A DNA stretch of 64,000 nt from Candidatus Peribacteria bacterium (GCA_023245765.1 JAHFJP010000001.1:23664-87663); one strand, 5' to 3'. Counted from the first letter of the stretch, positions 47,150 through 56,451 are shown. Notes: generated from the letters alone by a model not told the origin. Program-made: numbers and translations.

Positions 47150-47560
47150 ATGGATTTACTGCAAAAAACAGTTCTCGTTGCAGAAGACAGCAAACGGCAG
47201 CGTATGGCACGCGTCCAATTATTGGAAACCAATGGTTACGGTGTTCACCAGGCCAGTGATGGGGCAGAGGCACTGCGTATTTTTATTTCAACCAATATTC
47301 ACAGAGCAGTGGATGAAATAAAAGCGAGAGTGGATGTCGTCGTCACTGATTTTAAAATGCCCAATATGAACGGCCTCACTCTTGCGAAGGAAATTCAGAA
47401 ATTGGATCAAACAATCCCTGTCATTGTTCTGTCACACGAAGAACTGGAGAAACTGCAGAGGATGGCGGAAAATATGAAGTTTGATCCGCTGCCGCAGATA
47501 CTTTCGAAAGGAGAAGACAAGGAAGCACTGCTCGCTATGGTTCGGAAGTCTTTGGTATAA
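47150..47560 (+). CDS. Standalone response-regulator receiver domain
   Basis: TVLVAEDSKRQRMARVQLLETNGYGVHQASDGAEALRIF, VVVTDFKMPNMNGLTLAKEI, ILSKGED. Confidence 0.88.
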   Translation: MDLLQKTVLVAEDSKRQRMARVQLLETNGYGVHQASDGAEALRIFISTNIHRAVDEIKARVDVVVTDFKMPNMNGLTLAKEIQKLDQTIPVIVLSHEELEKLQRMAENMKFDPLPQILSKGEDKEALLAMVRKSLV

Positions 47561-47602
47561 GGGAAGATGCGCTGAGAGCGATCTTCACTGTATACTTCTC
47601 TC

Positions 47603-48223
47603 ATGAAGCGTTTCGTCTTCCGCTGGTTTCGTCGTGGCATTCTGATCGCTTTGCCCATTGTCATTTTCTACGCATGCACCGTCTACTACGTCTATGACCG
47701 GATGGATGGTAACGCCAAGCTCCCTGCCGAGTGTGGCATCGTTTTCGGCACGGCTGTTTGGCCCGTGTACAACGCGGACGGAAAGGTTATCAATGCGGTT
47801 GCAGGGCCGGGAATTCGTCGGCGGGTCTCGGCGGCTGCAGAGCTCTACCGGGAGGGGAATCTCAAAAAACTCTTCCTCACCGGGGGCAAAGGGGAGGGGA
47901 ACCGGACAAGTGAAGGACAGGTGATGGGGGAATATGCGCAGTCACTGGGAATTCCCCGTGGGGACATGACGGTTGAAGATCGTTCACGGAGCACCTGGGA
48001 GAATCTGCTGTACACCCGCCCCTTGACATCCGGCTGTAAGTCGATTGTCGCGATCAGTGACGGATACCATCTGGCGCGGATCGAATTGCAGGCGCATCTG
48101 CAGGGAATATCGCTCTCCACATACTCTGCTATCGAGATTGATTCGAAGTTGTTCACCTTCAGAAATCTGCTACGGGAAGCCATAGGCATCGATTTGCTTG
48201 TGCTCTCTTCATTATCAAGATAA
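47603..48223 (+). CDS. YdcF/SanA-like DUF218 protein
   Basis: CGIVFGTAVWP, LFLTGGKGEGNRTSEGQVMGEYAQSLGIPRGDMTVEDRSRSTWENL, SDGYHLAR. Confidence 0.85.
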   Translation: MKRFVFRWFRRGILIALPIVIFYACTVYYVYDRMDGNAKLPAECGIVFGTAVWPVYNADGKVINAVAGPGIRRRVSAAAELYREGNLKKLFLTGGKGEGNRTSEGQVMGEYAQSLGIPRGDMTVEDRSRSTWENLLYTRPLTSGCKSIVAISDGYHLARIELQAHLQGISLSTYSAIEIDSKLFTFRNLLREAIGIDLLVLSSLSR

Positions 48224-48240
48224 AATGCATTATCTTGACT
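48213..48240 (+). other. Candidate dif-like Xer recombination site
   Basis: TATCAAGATAA-AATGCA-TTATCTTGACT: 11-6-11 layout with near-symmetric arms, about 70 bp upstream of the xer gene. Confidence 0.4.
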
Positions 48241-48261
48241 AGTAACAACTGTGGAAAACTT

Positions 48262-48282
48262 GCCCTGAGCTTGCCGAAGGGC
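48262..48282. repeat. Palindromic repeat GCCCTGAGCTTGCCGAAGGGC
   Basis: Imperfect hairpin between ydcF-like and xer genes. Confidence 0.65.
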
Positions 48283-48311
48283 CCCTCCCCTCACCCAGGA
48301 TTATCCTGATC

Positions 48312-49259
48312 ATGCACATGGCGACGACATCAGTGGATACACCGCTGGCCAAGGCAATCGAGCGTTATCTTACCTTCCTCAAAGCGGAGGAAAACAAATC
48401 CGCGCTTACGATCAAAGCGTATCGCGAGAGTTTAAAACTCCTTTCAACACTCTCCGACATCGATGACCCGCGCAGGTTCGATAAGAGCTCCATCCGGGTC
48501 TACAAGTCCGCCTTGCACTCGTTTCGGGCCAGGAGCGGCAAAGAGCTCACGGTACGCTCGAAAAACCACCATCTGACGATCCTGCGGGCATTCCTCAAGT
48601 ATTTGATTCGTGAAGAAGAGATGGACGTCTACCCGCCGGACCGGGTCACGCGTCTCAAGGAAGAGTCCCGGAAGGTAAAGGTGATGTTCACCGATGAACT
48701 GGAACGCCTCCTGACGGCTCCGAATACGTCCACAAAGGAGGGGAAGCGCGACGCTGCGATCCTGCACCTGTTCTTCTCGACCGGCCTGCGTCTCGCGGAG
48801 CTGCGGGGCCTCAACCGAAAAGATCTCAATTACGATACGCGGGAGATCTCCGTCCGTGGAAAGCGGGGGAAGATCCGGGTGGTCTTTGTGAGTGACCGGG
48901 CGGCCGATGCCCTCCGGGAATACATCGACTGCCGTTTGGATCATCTCAGTCCCCTGTTTGTCCGCAATCACCAAAAAGCATCGACTGCGATGCCGCCGGG
49001 CGACGAGTTCCGGATTTCGAGTAACGGCATCTACAAAATGGTGAAAAAATACGCGCGGGAGGCGGGGATCGTCAGCGACCCCTCGCCGCACACACTCCGT
49101 CACTCCTTTGCGACGAATCTGCTCCAGAATGGCGCCGATCTGCGGTCCGTGCAGGAAATGCTCGGCCACAAAGACCTCGGAACCACCCAGATCTACACCC
49201 ATGTGACCAATCCCCAACTGAAGGAGGTCCATAGGAAGTTTCACGGAAAGAAGCATTGA
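48312..49259 (+). CDS. Tyrosine recombinase, XerC/XerD-like
   Basis: STGLRLAELRGLNRKDLN, HTLRHSFATNLLQNGADLRSVQEMLGHKDLGTTQIYTHV. Confidence 0.93.
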   Translation: MHMATTSVDTPLAKAIERYLTFLKAEENKSALTIKAYRESLKLLSTLSDIDDPRRFDKSSIRVYKSALHSFRARSGKELTVRSKNHHLTILRAFLKYLIREEEMDVYPPDRVTRLKEESRKVKVMFTDELERLLTAPNTSTKEGKRDAAILHLFFSTGLRLAELRGLNRKDLNYDTREISVRGKRGKIRVVFVSDRAADALREYIDCRLDHLSPLFVRNHQKASTAMPPGDEFRISSNGIYKMVKKYAREAGIVSDPSPHTLRHSFATNLLQNGADLRSVQEMLGHKDLGTTQIYTHVTNPQLKEVHRKFHGKKH

Positions 49260-49347
49260 TTCAGGTTTGTCATCCTGAGCGTAGCGAAGGGGCCGTAAGA
49301 ATCCCCTGCTACGAACGTCTTAGTGGCATTCCTTCCCACCTTTTTCT

Positions 49348-49575
49348 ATGGCTGACGTTCACTATGTCCACGATGACAGCGCCGCCAGCGCGAGCATGAC
49401 CATGATGGTCGCAGTCTTCCTGATTATCGCCATCATGGCGGTTCTCGGATTCCTCGCGTACAACGGCAATCTCTTCCGTGCAGCGGTTCCCGCCGATCAG
49501 CCGACGAATATCACGGTCGAAGGTGATGTGAATCTGCCGCCGTCGAATACGACGACGCCGGGGTCGGGGTATTAG
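49348..49575 (+). CDS. Small single-TM protein
   Basis: MTMMVAVFLIIAIMAVLGFLAY hydrophobic core. Confidence 0.6.
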   Translation: MADVHYVHDDSAASASMTMMVAVFLIIAIMAVLGFLAYNGNLFRAAVPADQPTNITVEGDVNLPPSNTTTPGSGY

Positions 49576-49588
49576 CGCTGAGAGGATT

Positions 49589-49996
49589 TTAGAGTGACAT
49601 CGAAATCCCGTGAATCCGGGCTTGCCCACCGAAGCCTCGGCGAAGGTGGGGCCGTTTGTTCACTCGTGTCCCGAACGCCCTCTCCACATGCTCCTGCAGG
49701 TTCTTCGCCTTCACCATCGCTTCGAGCAGCAGGATTTCGTCGTCATCGGCAATCCCCTGTTTTTTCCCCGATTCATACGCGCCCCGCAGTCCCGTCATCA
49801 AACGATCCATGGATCGCATCATCCCCTCCTCAATCGCCTGCGGCGTGATTGGTTCGCGCTTCATCTCGGTGAGACGGTCGCCCTTGCAGCACATCGTGCA
49901 CGTGGGCGCATCAAGATCCGACCGCGCAAAGTCCCAGGTGCAGCGGGAACAGAAATAGGTGATGAGCGTGGTGGGGGTGGGCTTCTTCGATGGCAT
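49589..49996 (-). CDS. Zinc-ribbon-like protein
   Basis: FCSRCTWDFARSDLDAPTCTMCC (two CxxC). Confidence 0.7.
   Translation of the reverse strand: MPSKKPTPTTLITYFCSRCTWDFARSDLDAPTCTMCCKGDRLTEMKREPITPQAIEEGMMRSMDRLMTGLRGAYESGKKQGIADDDEILLLEAMVKAKNLQEHVERAFGTRVNKRPHLRRGFGGQARIHGISMSL
49624..49652. repeat. Intragenic palindromic element encoding LRRGFGGQ
   Basis: GCCCACCGAAGCCTCGGCGAAGGTGGGGC. Confidence 0.8.
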
Positions 49997-50026
49997 TGAT
50001 CAATGGGAAGTAAGATTGTGAGATAT

Positions 50027-50263
50027 TCAGCGTACCAGTTCCCGTCCTTTATGAAACCTCAGTCGAATCGATTCTATCGGATCTTGAATGGGTACCGCCG
50101 TAACGAAAATATCGTGTTTGAGTATTTCATCTAAAGCATTTTGAATGGGAAAAACGACTTCCGGAATTTGTTGCCCGCTCCGGAGATTAACCATAACAAG
50201 ATCATCAAATCCTCTTTTCTTAATTCGGGGAGCCATTTTTTCGGCCTGTTGCCAAGCATCCAT
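50027..50263 (-). CDS. Hypothetical protein (78 aa)
   Basis: Open frame in intergenic space upstream of tyrS end; no family recognised. Confidence 0.5.
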   Translation of the reverse strand: MDAWQQAEKMAPRIKKRGFDDLVMVNLRSGQQIPEVVFPIQNALDEILKHDIFVTAVPIQDPIESIRLRFHKGRELVR

Positions 50264-50292
50264 GAATATATAATAGCAGATAATTTTGCTGT

Positions 50293-51459
50293 TTATGCAA
50301 GTGTTATCTTCACAAACTTCCTCTTCCCCACCTTCAGAATCCCCTGTTCCACCTTCGCCTCAATCGAAGTCACTTTTTTGTCGTTCAGATGGACTCCGCC
50401 CTGTTCGATCAACCTCTTCGCTTCTGATTTTGACGGCGCCAGTTTCTCTTTCACCATCAGGTCAACCAGACCACTCCCCTTCTGTGCTTTCACTTCTTTG
50501 ATGTCGTCCGGGACGCCGTGATCGCTGAAAATATTCGTGAATTCTTTTTCGGAATCATCAGCCGCGGATTTGCCGTGATAGAGCGTGACGACTTCACGCG
50601 CGAGGCGCATCTTCGCGTCCTTCGGATTTGATTTTCCTTTGAGTGATTTCTCAATCTCTTTGATTTCAGCCATCGGTAATTCGGTCACGCACTCCAGGTA
50701 CGGCACGATCAGCTCGTCTTTCACGCTCATCAGTTTGCCGTACATATCCTTCGCCGAATCCTCCAACCAGATGCAGTTATCGTAGGTTTTACTCATCTTG
50801 CGGCCATCAGTGCCGTCGATCAGTTTGGTCGTGAGAACGAACTTGTTGCGCTTGCCGTAGGCCTTCTGGAGCGCGCGGCCGCAGAGCATGTTGAAGAGCT
50901 GATCATTGCCGCCGATCTCGCAGTCGACATCCAGCATCACGGAGTCGTAGCCCTGCATGAGGGGGTAGAAGAATTCGTTGGGGCTCAGATCCTCGCCGCG
51001 CTTCATCCGTTCTTTGAACATGTCGCGTTGCAGCATCTGCTGCACGGTAAAGTGCGATGAAATCCGCAGCAGATCTTCAAACTTGAGCTGCCCATGCCAT
51101 TCGTGGTTGTATCGAAGTTCGATTTTGTCGAAGTCGAGAATCTTGGCCGCCTGCGCTTTGTAGGTCTCGAAGTTCTTCATCACCTGCTCGCGTGTGAGCG
51201 GTTCACGCAGCGTATCGCGGCCGGAGGGATCTCCGATCATCGCGGTAAAGCTGCCGATCAGGAAGATCACGTGATGCCCGGCGTCCGCGAAGGCTTTGAG
51301 CTTCCGCAACGGGACGGAGTGACCCAGATGGAGCTTCGCACCGGTCGGATCGATGCCCAGGTACAGGCGCAGCGGCTGCCCGGACTTCAATTTTTCCTCG
51401 GCAAGATCGCGCGGAACAACGTCGGCGACGGCGCGAGTGAGGAGGTCAGAGGGGGCCAT
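50293..51459 (-). CDS. tyrS: Tyrosyl-tRNA synthetase with C-terminal S4 domain
   Basis: LYLGIDPTGAKLHLGHSVPLRKL, GSFTAMIGDPSGR, KMSKTYDNCIWL, S4-like SKSEAKRLIEQGGVHLNDKKV. Confidence 0.95.
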   Translation of the reverse strand: MAPSDLLTRAVADVVPRDLAEEKLKSGQPLRLYLGIDPTGAKLHLGHSVPLRKLKAFADAGHHVIFLIGSFTAMIGDPSGRDTLREPLTREQVMKNFETYKAQAAKILDFDKIELRYNHEWHGQLKFEDLLRISSHFTVQQMLQRDMFKERMKRGEDLSPNEFFYPLMQGYDSVMLDVDCEIGGNDQLFNMLCGRALQKAYGKRNKFVLTTKLIDGTDGRKMSKTYDNCIWLEDSAKDMYGKLMSVKDELIVPYLECVTELPMAEIKEIEKSLKGKSNPKDAKMRLAREVVTLYHGKSAADDSEKEFTNIFSDHGVPDDIKEVKAQKGSGLVDLMVKEKLAPSKSEAKRLIEQGGVHLNDKKVTSIEAKVEQGILKVGKRKFVKITLA

Positions 51460-51658
51460 TGGGATTAGTGTATAGCATTTCAAAAAATCCCAGAGGCGCA
51501 ATAAGACGCGCGCCTCTGGGGGGCTGAATCAGCAGAGGTTTCGGCCTCTTCACCTGATGATGAAGATGAATCCTCCACTGATCTGATTTAGATTATAAAC
51601 GAAAAAATTGAGTCAGCAACGGCCACCGCAGCGTCCATTTTCAGCGTAGAATCACTGC

Positions 51659-52609
51659 ATGCCCTCCTGGATCGTTGCCCTTCCGGACAGACTCGATGCG
51701 TTCCTCGGCAGTGACGGGCGCATGCTCAGCCGCGCCAAAGCGCAGAAGGCAATTGAGGATGGGCTGGTCATGGTGAACGACGATGTCGTCACCAAAGCGG
51801 CACACCGGGTGCAGGAGGGGGACAAAGTGAGTCTGGAGTCACTCGGTGAGGAAAAAGAATCAGAGATTGATCCGTGTGACCTGAAACTCACGGTCCTGTA
51901 CGAAGACGCCGCCTGCTTCGTGATCAACAAACCTGCCGGCATTGCCGTGCATCCGGGTGCGGGAATGATGGCTGGGGAGAAAACACTCCTGCACGGCATT
52001 GCCTATCTGTACAAGAAAAAGGGACTCCCCTTCTCCGGAGAATCCGTTCTGGTCCACCGTCTCGATAAAGATACGACGGGGTGTCTCTTGATTGCGAAGA
52101 CGCCGGCAGCGCACCTGTTTCTGCAGCAGCAATTTGAAACCCGGACCGTCCAGAAGACGTACCTTGCACTCGTCGCCGGCGTCCCGGAGCTTGCCACGGC
52201 GACGGTCGACGCACCGATTGGCAGGAGCGTCGGCAACCGCACGAAGATGTCGGTGAATGCGTCGTTCACCAGCCGCGAGGCGCAGACGACATACAGAGTC
52301 ATCGCGTCATCGACCCCTTCGGCCGGCTCAGGGGTCGCGCTGCTCGAGTGCGATCTGCATACCGGGCGGACGCACCAAATCCGCGTGCACCTCCATTCCA
52401 TCGGTCATCCGGTGCTTGGGGACAGTGCGTATGTGAACGCGCTCAGTGAACGGCTGACGCAGGAATTCGATATCCGCAGCGTCTGTCTGCACGCGTGGAA
52501 GCTTACATTCACGTCGCCAGAGGATCAGAAAGAGCATGCGGTAATGGCGCCAGCGCCGCAGACGTTGTTGCGAGCGATAGAGGCGGCGGGGATTGAATGG
52601 AAACAATAG
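51659..52609 (+). CDS. RluA/RluD-family pseudouridine synthase
   Basis: VINKPAGIAVHPGAGM, LVHRLDKDTTGCLLIAKT, LLECDLHTGRTHQIRVHLHSIGHPVLGD. Confidence 0.94.
   Translation: MPSWIVALPDRLDAFLGSDGRMLSRAKAQKAIEDGLVMVNDDVVTKAAHRVQEGDKVSLESLGEEKESEIDPCDLKLTVLYEDAACFVINKPAGIAVHPGAGMMAGEKTLLHGIAYLYKKKGLPFSGESVLVHRLDKDTTGCLLIAKTPAAHLFLQQQFETRTVQKTYLALVAGVPELATATVDAPIGRSVGNRTKMSVNASFTSREAQTTYRVIASSTPSAGSGVALLECDLHTGRTHQIRVHLHSIGHPVLGDSAYVNALSERLTQEFDIRSVCLHAWKLTFTSPEDQKEHAVMAPAPQTLLRAIEAAGIEWKQ
52312..52336. repeat. Intragenic palindromic element GACCCCTTCGGCCGGCTCAGGGGTC
   Basis: Encodes STPSAGSGV inside the RluD-like protein. Confidence 0.65.
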
Positions 52610-52625
52610 GGGTGTTGTCCCTCGT

Positions 52626-52850
52626 TCATCCCTCGTACGAAATCGCTGCGGCGATTTCTACTCGGGATGACAACCGAATGAATCAGGAGCTCCTCGTTAC
52701 GAAAACCGCTCGGCGGTTTTCTACTCGGAGCCCTTCTCTTAACGAGTGTCGCCGAGTAGCTCCGCAGCAGCGGAGCGTATCGAGGCGTTGCTTCAAAAAG
52801 CGTGTTGTCATCCCGAGTAGCTCGCCCGCAGGCGAGCGTACGAGGGATCA
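52626..52850. repeat. Cluster of four modular hairpins
   Basis: Hairpins at 52626-52670, 52689-52731, 52749-52788, 52808-52850 share linkers CGTACGA/CGAGTAG (or reverse complement) with different inner stems. Confidence 0.88.
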
Positions 52851-54560
52851 CTTCGGTTGATACTCCACCGTATACGTCAGCGTATCCAAGATCTCCCCCG
52901 CCTTGTTCCGCGCGACGATCTTGTACGTGTTCTTGCCTTTGCGGAGATTGTTGATCGCCACGTCGACGATGTAGTTCCAGACCGGCTTGCCCGGTTTGTA
53001 GAGCTGCAGCGTGTAGTCGTTGACCGAGATTGTCGCGGTCTGTGGCGATGTGGCGCCGATCAAGAGGAACCCCGTGCCGGTTTCGGTGTGCGAGGTGCCG
53101 GCAGTGGGCAGCTCAATTTTGAGGGAGCCCGGGAGGAGCGGAGCGTTGCTGGGGAGTGTTCCCGGTGCTGTTGACGCAGCGCTGGAGGAGCCCGTGCTGA
53201 CGACGCCGTCGCCACCCTCTCCACCTTGGATGATCGTCAGGCGCGCGGCGGGGCTCTTTTTGCCGGCAGCGTCGAGCGCGAAGACGTCGTAGACGTTGCT
53301 GCCTTCCACCATGTTGCGCAGGCGCAGGCTTGCCACGTAGCTCCACTCCCCTTTCGTCGGCTCAAAAAGTTGCAGCTTGTAATCGTTGACCATCACCCCC
53401 TGCGTTCCCGCAGGCGCTCCGCCACGCAAAATCAACTCCTCGGCGTGTGTGCGGTACACATCCCCCGCGTGCGCCGGGGTGGTGATGGTGGGGGCAGCGA
53501 GTGGTGCGGGTGGCGCGCGCTTGACCGTGCGATGCGCTTCGGCCAGCACGATGCGACCGTCATCGAGCGCCTGGACGGTGATATCAAAGTCGACCTGCCC
53601 ATCCGGTGGTGCCACTTCCTGCGCGAACGTTCGTTTGACCGTATCGAGCAGCGCGGGGTAGCCGTTGACCATGATGCGCGTGACGCTGGCGCCGACCGTG
53701 CCACGGACCATGATGGTTGGGGTGGTGAGAGTGGTGCGGTTCTCCGGTGCGGTGATCGTCAGAATCTCGCCGTTTTCTCCCGCCGACGGAGATGCCGAGG
53801 AGCGGGATGTTCCCGGTCGTGCGGCGAGGAGCAGCGTGCGGCTGTCGGTCACGAATGCCGATCGTGACGCGAGCGGATCGATCGGCGACCGATAAGCGTA
53901 GACGTCGTTGACCTGCGCGTTTGCCGGCAGCAGCCACTGCTGGCCTTCGCTGATCACGAAGGGGTCATGGCCGGAGAGAGTCACGCCGATGCCGTCGCTG
54001 TCGCTGCTGAAGACCGTCACGGATGTCGGCGAAAGTTCGGCTTCTGTTCCTGCTGAAACGGAAAACTCGAGTGTCGGTGACGTGACCGTCCACGCGACAC
54101 TTCCGGTGTAGCTTTTAGGCCCTGCGGTGGCGACCCACAGATTGCCTTGCTGCAGATCGAGCGTGATGCGTGAACTCCTGCTGCCGCGTCCACTCTCGGT
54201 GATGGCGAGTGTCGTTCCGTCATTGAGTCGCACCCGGGATCCGTCGAAAAACTGCAGTGATGCGTGAGCATTCGGCCCCGTACTGACGCTCTCGCCGGGG
54301 AACACCATCATGCCGTTCTCGGCATGCTGCTGCTTGCCATCAATCGAGATGCTCACCGTGCCCCGCTCTTCCACCGCCAAAAACGCCCCGGCGCGTTCGG
54401 TCGAGAACGACACGCCGAGCAGTCGCAAAAACAAGGTCCAGAGAAGGTAGCTCACGAAGAACAGTGCTCCGAGGACGAGCAGGAGCCGCAGCCACCGCGG
54501 GAGTGAATGTTCTTGCGCGAGCGGATACGCGCCGCGCCGGTGGCGGGGACGGAGATACAT
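52848..54560 (-). CDS. FecR-domain membrane protein with repeated Ig-like/Big-type extracellular domains
   Basis: TM segment, then GTVSISIDGKQQHAENGMMVFPGESVSTGPNAHASLQFFDGSRVRLNDGTTLAI (FecR-like). Confidence 0.75.
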   Translation of the reverse strand: MYLRPRHRRGAYPLAQEHSLPRWLRLLLVLGALFFVSYLLWTLFLRLLGVSFSTERAGAFLAVEERGTVSISIDGKQQHAENGMMVFPGESVSTGPNAHASLQFFDGSRVRLNDGTTLAITESGRGSRSSRITLDLQQGNLWVATAGPKSYTGSVAWTVTSPTLEFSVSAGTEAELSPTSVTVFSSDSDGIGVTLSGHDPFVISEGQQWLLPANAQVNDVYAYRSPIDPLASRSAFVTDSRTLLLAARPGTSRSSASPSAGENGEILTITAPENRTTLTTPTIMVRGTVGASVTRIMVNGYPALLDTVKRTFAQEVAPPDGQVDFDITVQALDDGRIVLAEAHRTVKRAPPAPLAAPTITTPAHAGDVYRTHAEELILRGGAPAGTQGVMVNDYKLQLFEPTKGEWSYVASLRLRNMVEGSNVYDVFALDAAGKKSPAARLTIIQGGEGGDGVVSTGSSSAASTAPGTLPSNAPLLPGSLKIELPTAGTSHTETGTGFLLIGATSPQTATISVNDYTLQLYKPGKPVWNYIVDVAINNLRKGKNTYKIVARNKAGEILDTLTYTVEYQPK

Positions 54561-54632
54561 GGAAGTACATCATACTACGGAGTGAACGGGGGCAAGGGCA
54601 AGGTCTTGTGAAGTGGAGTATGCTGCTTTGCT

Positions 54633-55241
54633 ATGCCCCTATCTCGTAGTGAGCTCAAAGAATCGGCAAAAGAGATACCGATCGATCTTCGAGCGTGGGA
54701 GCATGACTGTGCGGAGTTTCAGCGGACATTCTTGCCGGAAGCGGCTGAAGCGATCGACGACGCAGCGACTGAAGATTCCCCTCAGGCGAAAAAGATGGCG
54801 CGAGGTTTCCACGAAGAAGGTCATGAAGTTGTTCCAGCGGAAATGGCCAATATGCTTTCGGACATCGCTGCCAAACTCGTGGATACGAGTAGAGACCGTA
54901 TTCATCTCGTCCTGGTATCGAGAATCGCTGCACAGCAAGATGACGATGAAGGGCCGACGTTGCAAAATATCGACTTGGAGACGGTGTACAAGCATTCGGA
55001 TACAGCAATACTCCTCGGAGAACTTGAATCTCTGCAACAGAAGACAATTTGGGAGATGATTATCGGCTCACTGTGCACGATTGCTGTTCGACAAGCGGCG
55101 AATATTCTCAATTTGAGCGAGCAGGCAGAATCATCGAAGCATGCGCTTCAGTTGAGACGCATTGTCGCAGACGAACTCAAGAAAGAAGTGATCGATGCGC
55201 AGGGCATCACGATTCTGCAAGAGAATGGGACTGGCCAATAA
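54633..55241 (+). CDS. Hypothetical protein
   Basis: Coherent open frame of 202 aa. Confidence 0.65.
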   Translation: MPLSRSELKESAKEIPIDLRAWEHDCAEFQRTFLPEAAEAIDDAATEDSPQAKKMARGFHEEGHEVVPAEMANMLSDIAAKLVDTSRDRIHLVLVSRIAAQQDDDEGPTLQNIDLETVYKHSDTAILLGELESLQQKTIWEMIIGSLCTIAVRQAANILNLSEQAESSKHALQLRRIVADELKKEVIDAQGITILQENGTGQ

Positions 55242-55250
55242 TCCTCGTCT

Positions 55251-56354
55251 TCATCCCGTCACCCGCGCAACTTCCTCCCTCGTCGTCTTCTTCCCCTTCA
55301 CCGCCTCCTCCCCCCACTCCTTCATCGTCTTGAATCCCTCTTTTTTGGCCTGCGTCTCGATGACCGAGGCATCCGAGAGATTCAGTACCAGCTGTTCAAT
55401 CGCCGGTGTGACCATCAGGAGTTCCGGGAGCGCCATCTGGCCGCCGTACGTGCTATGTGCGCCGGGGTCGCATGCTTTGGAGCCCGATTTGCATTCAGGC
55501 GTGAGCGTGCGCACGAGCCGTTGTGCGAGCACCGCGCGGAGGGCCGGTGCAAACGTGTAGGGGCTTACACCCATCGAGAGAAGCCGCGGGATCGCTTCGA
55601 CGGCGGAGTTCGTGTGCAGCGTCGAAAGCACAAGGTGGCCGGTCAGTGCGGCATTGATTGCCGTCTGTGCGGTCTCCAGGTCGCGGATTTCGCCCACGAG
55701 GATGACGTCCGGGTCATGGCGAAGGATGCTGCGCAGGCCCGAGGCGAACGTGAAGTCGTGATCGGTATCGATCTGGCTCTGGATGATGCCGGGTAGTTCG
55801 TACTCCACCGGATCTTCGAGCGTGATGATATTGCGCTCTTTGCCGATGATCGTGTTAAGGAGCGCGTACAGCGTCGTCGTTTTCCCGGATCCCGTCGGGC
55901 CGGTGACGAGGATGAGGCCGTTTGGAACCTCCACCAGTTCCTTGAGCGTCTTGACGATCGATTCCGGAAAACCAATTTCTTGCAGCGGCCGGATCCCATG
56001 CTCGGGATCAAGCAGACGCAGCGTAATCGCTTCACCGAAGCGTGAGGGAAGAGTCGCGACACGAACATTGATCATCCGATTCTGCGACGCGAACGTGTAC
56101 TGTCCATCCTGTGGAATGTTGGTGATGTTCAGCTTGAGTTTGCTTAAGAACTTTACGCGCCGCAGTAAATCCACGTACACGGTATTGGGGACCATCGCGA
56201 GCGTCAGAAGAATTCCGTGGAGACGCCATTCGAGCCGCACCCCGTCTTTTTGCGGCGAAAGGTGAAGGTCGGACACGTGCTGCAGGGCGGCTTCCTCCTG
56301 CAGTGCTGTCAGCAGATGTTCTCCGTCGAGCTTGGTGAAGTCGATCTGGGGCAT
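55251..56354 (-). CDS. GspE/PilB/PilT-type secretion ATPase, short form
   Basis: GLILVTGPTGSGKTTTLYALLNTI, IITLEDPVEYELPGIIQSQID, ILRHDPDVILVGEIRDLETAQTAINAALTGHLVLSTLHTN. Confidence 0.93.
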   Translation of the reverse strand: MPQIDFTKLDGEHLLTALQEEAALQHVSDLHLSPQKDGVRLEWRLHGILLTLAMVPNTVYVDLLRRVKFLSKLKLNITNIPQDGQYTFASQNRMINVRVATLPSRFGEAITLRLLDPEHGIRPLQEIGFPESIVKTLKELVEVPNGLILVTGPTGSGKTTTLYALLNTIIGKERNIITLEDPVEYELPGIIQSQIDTDHDFTFASGLRSILRHDPDVILVGEIRDLETAQTAINAALTGHLVLSTLHTNSAVEAIPRLLSMGVSPYTFAPALRAVLAQRLVRTLTPECKSGSKACDPGAHSTYGGQMALPELLMVTPAIEQLVLNLSDASVIETQAKKEGFKTMKEWGEEAVKGKKTTREEVARVTG

Positions 56355-56384
56355 TCCTCTTATTATAGCAGAAAAAGCCATGCT

Positions 56385-56451
56385 CGTTAACTGGTTAATT
56401 AGTTGATTGGAGCGCGTTCATTACCAATGAACCAGTGAACCAATTAACAAA
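56385..56451. repeat. Inverted-arm short tandem repeat element F (8-bp period)
   Basis: Left arm gttaactg gttaatta gttgattg; right arm ccaatgaa ccagtgaa ccaattaa c; lies between divergent genes. Confidence 0.83.
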
